A DNA stretch of 10,789 nt. It comes from Bacteroidales bacterium UBA1309. GTDB lineage: Bacteria; Bacteroidota; Bacteroidia; Bacteroidales; Dysgonomonadaceae. The notes under the pieces are model-generated. The model saw only the letters and a list, made by a program, of their open reading frames with translations, ran no database searches and was not told the DNA's origin. Made by a program: the position numbers and the translations under genes. This document shows positions 5,529 through 10,789 of this stretch, in pieces. The number at the start of each line of letters is the position of its first letter. The stretch's first letter is position 1. The DNA lies in the NCBI GenBank assembly GCA_002307185.1, contig DBTT01000049.1, positions 1-10,789 of the forward strand, given 5' to 3'.

Positions 5529-7505
5529 ATGCTGAATATTAAACGTTTATATTTATACACTCTGCAATCATTTGTTCCTGTGTTTATTATGACATTTGGA
5601 ATTTGTCTTTTCATAGTATTGATGCAGTTTCTCTGGCGTTATGTGGAAGACTTGGTTGGGAAAGGTATCGATATTTTTGTGTTGGGAGAATTGTTCTCCT
5701 ATGCCGCCTTGATGTTTATCCCTTTGGCCTTGCCATTGGCTATCTTGCTTGCTTCACTGATGACATTCGGGAGCATGGGCGAAAACATGGAATTGCTTGC
5801 GGTGAAAGCTTCCGGCGTTTCACTCCTCAAGACAATGCGGCCGCTGATAATATTTGTGACGATCATCGCCATCGGGATGTTTTTCTTTCAAAACGAAGCA
5901 ATGCCGCGCGTGCAAACAAAATTCTATACTCTGCTTCAATCCATCAAGCAAAAATCGCCGGAGTTGGATATCCCGGAAGGGATATTCTATAACGATATTG
6001 AGAATTATAATCTTTTTGTGAAAAGGAAGGACAAAGAGACAAAGATGCTTCACGAGGTGATGATATACAGCACAGCCAACGGGTTCGACAACATGGCCGT
6101 GATTGTGTCCGATTCCGCCAAAATGCTGATGTCGGTCAACAAGGACTACCTCAAAATGACGCTCTACCATGGGCAGCAATTTTCTAACTTCAAGCAATCT
6201 CAAGGTGGAGGAATGATGGGGACTGCTGCCGCAGGAATGGCTCCTTTCAGCCGAGAGAACTTCAAAACCAAGGAAATTGTGATACCCTTTGATGCGAATT
6301 TCAACCGGATGAATGAATCCTCTTTGTCCGACTCAAGGTTGTCGAAGAATATTTCGCAACTTGAAAGTGCGATCGACTCGATGAGGCATGAACTCGATAG
6401 CCTGAACGCATCCGACAAGAAGGGCATTTTGTCCAATTTCAACACTTTTCGCAATCAAGCACCCGAACGGCCACCTGTGCGTGAAGTGAAGGTGAACGAC
6501 GGAAAGGTGCACTCCCAGATCTCGGCAACCAAATTGCTAAAACGTCCCAGTTTGAAGAACGCTCCGCCAATAAGCCCAGACAGCATTGTGCGCAATCTTC
6601 CAGCTTCTTTGAGAGGTTCTCTGATCTCCACGGCAATGTCTCAAGCTGATGCCACGCGGTTTTCCAACCAAGCATTTTTCAAAACCGACACCCAAAAAAA
6701 ACTTCGATCCTACAAAGTGGAATGGTACCAGAAGTTTACCATCTCTTTGGCTTGTTTGATTTTCTTTTTCATCGGAGCACCTTTGGGAGCCATCATCCGC
6801 AAAGGGGGGTTGGGAATGCCGGTGGTGATCTCCGTGATCCTGTTCATTATTTATTACGTTGTCAACAATGTGGGATATAAATTGGCTCGCGACGGAGTTT
6901 GGGATTCCTGGTCGGGAATGTTGCTGAGTTCGTTTGTGCTGGCGCCGTTGGGTGCGTTCCTCACCTACAAAGCCATGAACGATTCGGCTCTGATGAATGC
7001 GGATGCTTACCGTAATTTCTTCAAAAGGGTGTTTGGGAAAAATGACAAACGCAACTTGTCGGTGAAAGAGGTGGTGATTTATTTGCCCGATTTTCAAAAA
7101 GTGGATGCTGGATTGGAATCACTTGAAAAGCTGGTTGGCAACGTATTGCCTCGTTTTGGGGTAAGAAATTATATAGACTTTTGGCGGAATCCGGATTGGG
7201 AAAGGGGGCTTGAAGCCGTTTCCACCCAATTGGAGAACATCGTGGAAGAAATGTCGAATACGAAAGACGAAGTGTTGATGCAGAAAGTATCGCAATTTCC
7301 AGTTTTAACATACCAGGTTTTGCCCGACTTCCGAAATCGCAAAATCGCAATTCTGCTCGGGGTTTTAGTCGTAATTGGGTTACCCGTATATCTTTGGGTA
7401 CTAAATAAAGATAGGAGAGTTCGAAAGAATTTGCAACTTGTACTCGACGGAAGTCGGCAACTGCGAGAGATGCTAAAAGGCGATTCTGAGGGGATACAAC
7501 AATAA
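5529..7505 (+). CDS. LptF/LptG-family lipopolysaccharide export permease
   Basis: An inner-membrane permease of the YjgP/YjgQ (LptF/LptG) family. In the Lpt system such a subunit works with the ATPase LptB to pull lipopolysaccharide from the inner membrane and pass it to LptC and the periplasmic bridge. Of the 658 residues, three N-terminal membrane segments are visible (about 15-37, 58-82, 104-121), with the conserved cytoplasmic stretch GSMGENMELLAVKASGVSLL (81-100) that contacts the ATPase in this family. A large periplasmic part follows (122-400), then three more membrane segments (402-424, 430-448, 462-480). E. coli LptF and LptG have about 360 residues; the excess lies in a Gly/Met-rich, low-complexity insert (about 224-390) and a C-terminal extension (485-658) with a seventh membrane segment at 606-625. 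Such long forms are usual in Bacteroidetes. Whether it is the F or the G subunit cannot be said. ribBA starts 20 bp downstream. Confidence 0.9.
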   Translation: MLNIKRLYLYTLQSFVPVFIMTFGICLFIVLMQFLWRYVEDLVGKGIDIFVLGELFSYAALMFIPLALPLAILLASLMTFGSMGENMELLAVKASGVSLLKTMRPLIIFVTIIAIGMFFFQNEAMPRVQTKFYTLLQSIKQKSPELDIPEGIFYNDIENYNLFVKRKDKETKMLHEVMIYSTANGFDNMAVIVSDSAKMLMSVNKDYLKMTLYHGQQFSNFKQSQGGGMMGTAAAGMAPFSRENFKTKEIVIPFDANFNRMNESSLSDSRLSKNISQLESAIDSMRHELDSLNASDKKGILSNFNTFRNQAPERPPVREVKVNDGKVHSQISATKLLKRPSLKNAPPISPDSIVRNLPASLRGSLISTAMSQADATRFSNQAFFKTDTQKKLRSYKVEWYQKFTISLACLIFFFIGAPLGAIIRKGGLGMPVVISVILFIIYYVVNNVGYKLARDGVWDSWSGMLLSSFVLAPLGAFLTYKAMNDSALMNADAYRNFFKRVFGKNDKRNLSVKEVVIYLPDFQKVDAGLESLEKLVGNVLPRFGVRNYIDFWRNPDWERGLEAVSTQLENIVEEMSNTKDEVLMQKVSQFPVLTYQVLPDFRNRKIAILLGVLVVIGLPVYLWVLNKDRRVRKNLQLVLDGSRQLREMLKGDSEGIQQ

Positions 7506-7525
7506 ATATTAAGAAGCTTAAAGAA

Positions 7526-8743
7526 ATGAGTGAAATAAGATTGAATACGATAGAAGAAGCTATCGAAGAAATACATAAAGGGAACATGGTGGTTGTGGTG
7601 GACGATGAAGACCGTGAAAACGAAGGCGATCTGATTATGGCTGCGGAAGACATTACCCCCGACAAAGTCAACTTCATGGAAACCTATGCCCGTGGGTTGC
7701 TTTGCGCACCTTTGACCATCGAGCGATGCGAGCAATTGGACTTGCCAATGATGGTCACTTCAAACACTTCTACACACGAAACGCCGTTCACGGTTTCGGT
7801 GGATTTGCTGGTGAACGATTGCACCACAGGTATTTCTGCACACGACAGGGCTGAAACCATTCTCGCTTTAGCCAATCCAAATACCAAGCCTTCCGAATTG
7901 GGTCGTCCCGGACACGTGTTTCCCCTTCGTGCACGTACGCGCGGGGTGCTTCAACGCGCAGGACACACCGAAGCGGCTGTCGATTTGGCACAGTTGGCCG
8001 GGAAATATCCGGCAGGTGTGCTTATCGAGATAAAAAGGGAAAATGGCGAAATGGCCCGTTTGCCGGAATTGGCGGAATTTGCCAAAGAGCATGCGCTGAA
8101 AATAATATCTGTGGCCGACTTGATAAAATTCCGTCTCAACTGCGAATCCTTGATTGAGAAAGGGGTGGAAGTGAATATGCCGACTGAATACGGCACTTTC
8201 CGCCTGATTCCATTTCGCCAGAAATCCAACGGCCTGGAGCATGTCGCCTTGATAAAAGGTAGCTGGGCCAAGGACGAAGCCATCTTGATCCGTGTTCATT
8301 CCTCGTGCGTGACAGGCGACATCTTTGGCTCCAAGCGTTGTGAATGTGGCGAGCAGCTCCACAAGGCGATGGAAGAAATAGATAAAGCCGGAAAGGGCGT
8401 GGTCGTTTACTTGAATCAAGAAGGCCGCGGCATCGGGCTAATGGCCAAGATGGAGGCCTACAAATTGCAGGAAGAAGGATTGGACACGGTGGATGCAAAC
8501 CTGCATTTGGGCTATCGTGCCGACGAGCGGGATTACGGTGTCGGCGCAGCCATTCTCCGAGCCTTGGGAGTTACCAAGATGCGTCTGTTGAGCAACAATC
8601 CGATCAAGCGTATCGGGCTCGAATCTTACGGCTTGCAAGTGGTGGAGAATGTGGCAATTGAGGTGACACCCAACAAGTACAACGAGTTCTATATGAAAAC
8701 CAAGAAAGAGCGGATGGGCCACGACCTGCACAAGGTGGATTGA
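7526..8743 (+). CDS. ribBA: RibBA: DHBP synthase / GTP cyclohydrolase II
   Basis: A bifunctional enzyme making both riboflavin precursors: the N-terminal half turns ribulose 5-phosphate into 3,4-dihydroxy-2-butanone 4-phosphate plus formate, and the C-terminal half opens GTP to the pyrimidine intermediate. Of 405 residues, 1-205 are RibB, with the acidic metal-binding motif DDEDRENEGD (26-35), GRPGHVFPLRA (126-136) and catalytic His147 in RAGHTEA. Residues 206-405 are RibA, with zinc ligands Cys261, Cys272 and Cys274 (HSSC...RCECG), YLNQEGRGIGL (295-305), RADERDYGVGA (331-341) and NNPIKR (357-362). Both active sites look complete, which is not true of all RibBA proteins. The gene lies 20 bp behind the permease gene, so it is probably co-transcribed. 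There is no room for an FMN riboswitch directly before it and none is visible. Other rib genes are not in the window. Confidence 0.96.
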   Translation: MSEIRLNTIEEAIEEIHKGNMVVVVDDEDRENEGDLIMAAEDITPDKVNFMETYARGLLCAPLTIERCEQLDLPMMVTSNTSTHETPFTVSVDLLVNDCTTGISAHDRAETILALANPNTKPSELGRPGHVFPLRARTRGVLQRAGHTEAAVDLAQLAGKYPAGVLIEIKRENGEMARLPELAEFAKEHALKIISVADLIKFRLNCESLIEKGVEVNMPTEYGTFRLIPFRQKSNGLEHVALIKGSWAKDEAILIRVHSSCVTGDIFGSKRCECGEQLHKAMEEIDKAGKGVVVYLNQEGRGIGLMAKMEAYKLQEEGLDTVDANLHLGYRADERDYGVGAAILRALGVTKMRLLSNNPIKRIGLESYGLQVVENVAIEVTPNKYNEFYMKTKKERMGHDLHKVD

Positions 8744-8750
8744 GGGCAAA

Positions 8751-8784
8751 TTTGTAAATAAGTAAAAGATATAATATAACCTTT
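8751..8784 (+). promoter_or_regulatory. Possible promoter of the BI-1 family gene
   Basis: TTTG at 8751-8754 could be a -33 element, and TATAACCTTT at 8775-8784 approximates a -7 element (TAnnTTTG off by one base, no final G), about 20 bases downstream. The 55-bp gap after ribBA is enough for a promoter. The -7 match is imperfect, so read-through from the permease-ribBA operon is equally possible. Confidence 0.3.
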
Positions 8785-8798
8785 AAAACATAAAAGCT

Positions 8799-9503
8799 AT
8801 GGAATTTAATTCAATTGAAATTGCAAGCACCGAACAAAAGACGGCACAAGCCACTTTGTTCAAAAACGTTTATTCCTGGATGGCGATGGCTTTGGTGGTG
8901 ACAGGCCTCACGGCTTTCTTCGTGGCAAATTCTGAAACCTTGATCCAGGCAATTTATGGAAACAAAATCTTGTTCTACGTCATTTTGTTTTCTCCTCTCG
9001 CATTGGTGTGGTACTTGTCTGCCCGCATCAACACGCTTACCTTAAGCACTGCGACCATTTTGTTTATCGTATATTCGGTACTCAATGGGCTAACGTTTTC
9101 GTTTATTTTCATGTATTACACGACAACGTCGATCGCTTCCACTTTTTTTATCACCGCCGGCACCTTTGCGGCCATGGCGTTGATAGGAACATTCACCAAG
9201 AAAGATCTTTCTTCCATTGGCAGTATCCTGTTCATGGCATTGATCGGACTAATCATTGCTTCGGTGGTGAATGTGTTCTGGAACAACGATCTTTTATATT
9301 GGATCGTTTCCTATGCCGGTGTGCTTATTTTTGTGGGACTCACCGCCTACGATGCACAAAAAATCAAGCGGATGATTAACGAACACGGAACCGAAGTGAA
9401 CGAATCCACGCAAAAGATTGCACTGATTGGAGCCTTGTCCCTGTATTTGGACTTTATCAACCTGTTCTTGTTCATGCTGCGCATCTTGGGTGGCCGAAAA
9501 TAA
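8799..9503 (+). CDS. Bax inhibitor-1 / YccA family membrane protein
   Basis: A 234-residue, seven-helix membrane protein of the BI-1 (TMBIM, UPF0005) family. Helices lie at about 25-43, 57-75, 81-105, 110-131, 140-160, 166-186 and 206-228. Family marks are GLTAYDAQKIK (180-190) and LYLDFINLFLFMLRILGGRK (215-234). Asp185 and Asp218 correspond by position to the aspartate pair that gates pH-dependent calcium leak in Bacillus YetJ; this equivalence is inferred by eye. In E. coli, YccA modulates the FtsH protease; the role in Bacteroidetes is not established. The length is normal. The ATG at 8799 is the first in frame and gives the expected short cytoplasmic N-terminus. It lies 55 bp after ribBA, in the same direction, and may be in the same transcript. 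Confidence 0.93.
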   Translation: MEFNSIEIASTEQKTAQATLFKNVYSWMAMALVVTGLTAFFVANSETLIQAIYGNKILFYVILFSPLALVWYLSARINTLTLSTATILFIVYSVLNGLTFSFIFMYYTTTSIASTFFITAGTFAAMALIGTFTKKDLSSIGSILFMALIGLIIASVVNVFWNNDLLYWIVSYAGVLIFVGLTAYDAQKIKRMINEHGTEVNESTQKIALIGALSLYLDFINLFLFMLRILGGRK

Positions 9504-9581
9504 TATACAAATTGCAAATTTGCGAATCAGCAGATATGCGATTTTACAAATCAATACATTTACGAATCAACAACAACAAAG
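9504..9581. repeat. Short degenerate repeats before the aminotransferase gene
   Basis: The gap is made of A/T-rich near-repeats: AATTTGCGAATCAGCA (9517-9532) resembles ATTTACGAATCAACAA further on, with TGCGATTTTACAAATCAA between. CAAATTGCAAATTTG (9508-9522) is a perfect palindrome with a 3-base loop. No clear promoter is visible. The stretch resembles the gcgaa/gaat-rich repeat tracts often seen between Bacteroidetes genes. Confidence 0.4.
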
Positions 9582-10775
9582 ATGGAACAAATTTCAGCAC
9601 GTATAGCCAATTTATCCGAATCTGAAACACTGGCTATGTCGCAAAAAAGTGCCGAACTGAAAGCACAAGGAATCGATGTTATCAACCTGAGTGTGGGTGA
9701 ACCCGATTTCTTCACCCCAAAGCACATCAAGGAAGCGGCCAAACAGGCGGTAGATGATAACTATTCATTTTACACGCCAGTGCCAGGCTATATGTCGCTA
9801 CGGAAAGCCATCTCCCATAAACTCAAAACCGAAAACGGGCTTGATTATGCTCCAGAACAGATTATTTGTTCAAATGGAGCCAAACAATCAGTTTGCAATG
9901 CTGTGCTTTGCCTTGTGAATCCGGGCGACGAAGTAATTATCCCGGCTCCATGCTGGGTGAGCTATGTGGAAATGGTGAAGCTGGCTGAGGGCCAAAGCGT
10001 CATCATTGAAACGGGCATCGACCAGAATTTCAAGATTTCTGCCGAACAATTGGAAGCCGCCATTACTCCCAAAACGAAGGCTATCATTCTTTGTTCCCCG
10101 TCCAATCCAACGGGAAGCATCTATTCGACAGAAGAACTGAAAGCTTTGGCCGATGTGTTGGCTAAGCATCCCCAAGTGTTTGTCCTGGCCGATGAGATTT
10201 ACGAACACATCAACTACAAAGGGAAACACGAAAGTATTGCCCAATTTGAGAATATCTGCGACCGGGTAGCTATCATCAACGGAGTATCGAAGGCCTATGC
10301 CATGACGGGCTGGCGTTTGGGCTGGTTGGCTGGTCCCAAATGGTTGGTTTCTGCATGTAACAAGCTGCAAGGCCAATATTCTTCCGGCCCTTCTTCCATC
10401 GCCCAAAAAGCGGCTGAAGCTGCTTATTTAGGAGACTTTGAATGTGTGGAAGAAATGCGCAAGGCGTTCGAACGCCGCCGCGATTTGGTGGTGAAACTAG
10501 CCAAGGAAATTCCCGGCTTTGAGGTGAATGTTCCCGAAGGAGCTTTCTACCTTTTCCCCAAATGCAGCTCTTATTTCGGGAAATCCTACAACGAACGGCT
10601 CATCTCCGATTCGGCCGATCTGGCGATGTTCCTTTTGGAGGAAGGGCATGTGGCTTGCGTGGGTGGCAAAGCATTCAGCGCACCCGATTACATCCGCTTC
10701 TCCTATGCCACCTCAGACGAAAATCTCGTGGAGGCATTCAAGCGCATCAAGGATGTTCTAGAAAAATTGAAATAA
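9582..10775 (+). CDS. Class I PLP aminotransferase, aspartate type
   Basis: A 397-residue PLP enzyme of fold type I, close in pattern to the class I-gamma aspartate aminotransferases (Thermus AspAT, Bacillus AspB), which move the amino group between aspartate and 2-oxoglutarate; some also use prephenate. Visible parts: NLSVGEPDFFTP (35-46) with the substrate-side Gly; YTPVPGYMSLRKAI (64-77); SNGAKQSV (97-104), whose Lys101 matches the Lys that binds the side-chain carboxylate in Thermus AspAT; SNPTG (174-178) with Asn175; LADEIYEH (202-209) with Asp204 and Tyr207; GVSKAYAMTGWRLGW (234-248) with PLP-binding Lys237 and Arg245; and IRFSYATS (371-378) with Arg372 for the alpha-carboxylate. Everything needed is present and the length is normal. 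The gene ends 14 bp before the window edge, so its downstream neighbours are unseen. Aspartate is the best substrate guess; prephenate or other acidic substrates remain possible. Confidence 0.93.
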   Translation: MEQISARIANLSESETLAMSQKSAELKAQGIDVINLSVGEPDFFTPKHIKEAAKQAVDDNYSFYTPVPGYMSLRKAISHKLKTENGLDYAPEQIICSNGAKQSVCNAVLCLVNPGDEVIIPAPCWVSYVEMVKLAEGQSVIIETGIDQNFKISAEQLEAAITPKTKAIILCSPSNPTGSIYSTEELKALADVLAKHPQVFVLADEIYEHINYKGKHESIAQFENICDRVAIINGVSKAYAMTGWRLGWLAGPKWLVSACNKLQGQYSSGPSSIAQKAAEAAYLGDFECVEEMRKAFERRRDLVVKLAKEIPGFEVNVPEGAFYLFPKCSSYFGKSYNERLISDSADLAMFLLEEGHVACVGGKAFSAPDYIRFSYATSDENLVEAFKRIKDVLEKLK

Positions 10776-10789
10776 TTATTAGCTGATAG

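Noticed and set aside
7490..7530. FMN riboswitch before ribBA
   Set aside because: Only 20 bp separate ribBA from the permease gene and no RFN-like sequence is present.
5820..8749. Long minus-strand reading frames of 100-218 codons under the permease and ribBA genes
   Set aside because: They are shadows of well-supported plus-strand genes with full sets of family motifs.

Overview
The window looks like the chromosome of a Bacteroidetes bacterium, probably order Bacteroidales. The evidence is a LptF/LptG-type permease with the long C-terminal extension seen in that phylum, a fused RibBA, a DUF3298-type exported protein with a signal peptide ending in 'LFAQ', a perfect TAnnTTTG -7 promoter element, A-rich leaders without clear Shine-Dalgarno sites, and an IS4 transposase of a type I associate with Bacteroides relatives. 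The genus cannot be fixed from the sequence.

Layout. At 183-704 (minus) lies a small zinc-ribbon membrane protein of unknown function. From about 779 to 4016 there is a graveyard of insertion sequences: (1) a nearly complete IS4-family element (779-2000) with an apparently intact DDE transposase; (2) a 550-bp shell (2154-2703) bounded by a 13-bp inverted repeat and holding only the broken C-terminal end of a different, IS50-like IS4-family transposase on the minus strand; (3) an AT-rich stretch with no convincing gene (2704-3178); (4) a frameshifted, internally deleted IS982-family transposase (3179-3800) that has lost a catalytic Asp; (5) a fragment resembling the end of an IS1595/ISXO2-like transposase (3801-4016). 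The decay pattern fits a region under little selection.

A DUF3298-type exported protein follows at 4059-4883. Next is a 645-bp gap (4884-5528) with a possible frameshifted small secreted-protein gene on the minus strand, a heptamer tandem repeat and a good Bacteroidetes promoter. From 5529 to the end everything is on the plus strand and looks like housekeeping DNA: a LptF/LptG permease and ribBA 20 bp apart (a likely operon), then a Bax-inhibitor-1/YccA-family membrane protein, then a class I aminotransferase of the aspartate type that ends just inside the window.

The permease moves lipopolysaccharide towards the outer membrane, RibBA makes the two precursors of riboflavin, and the aminotransferase serves amino-acid metabolism. 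They share a direction but no single pathway. I see no CRISPR array, tRNA, rRNA or riboswitch. I found no convincing new multi-gene system. The points most worth a second look are the mini-IS, the transposase that reads out of its own element, and the small frameshifted reading frame at 5074-5293.
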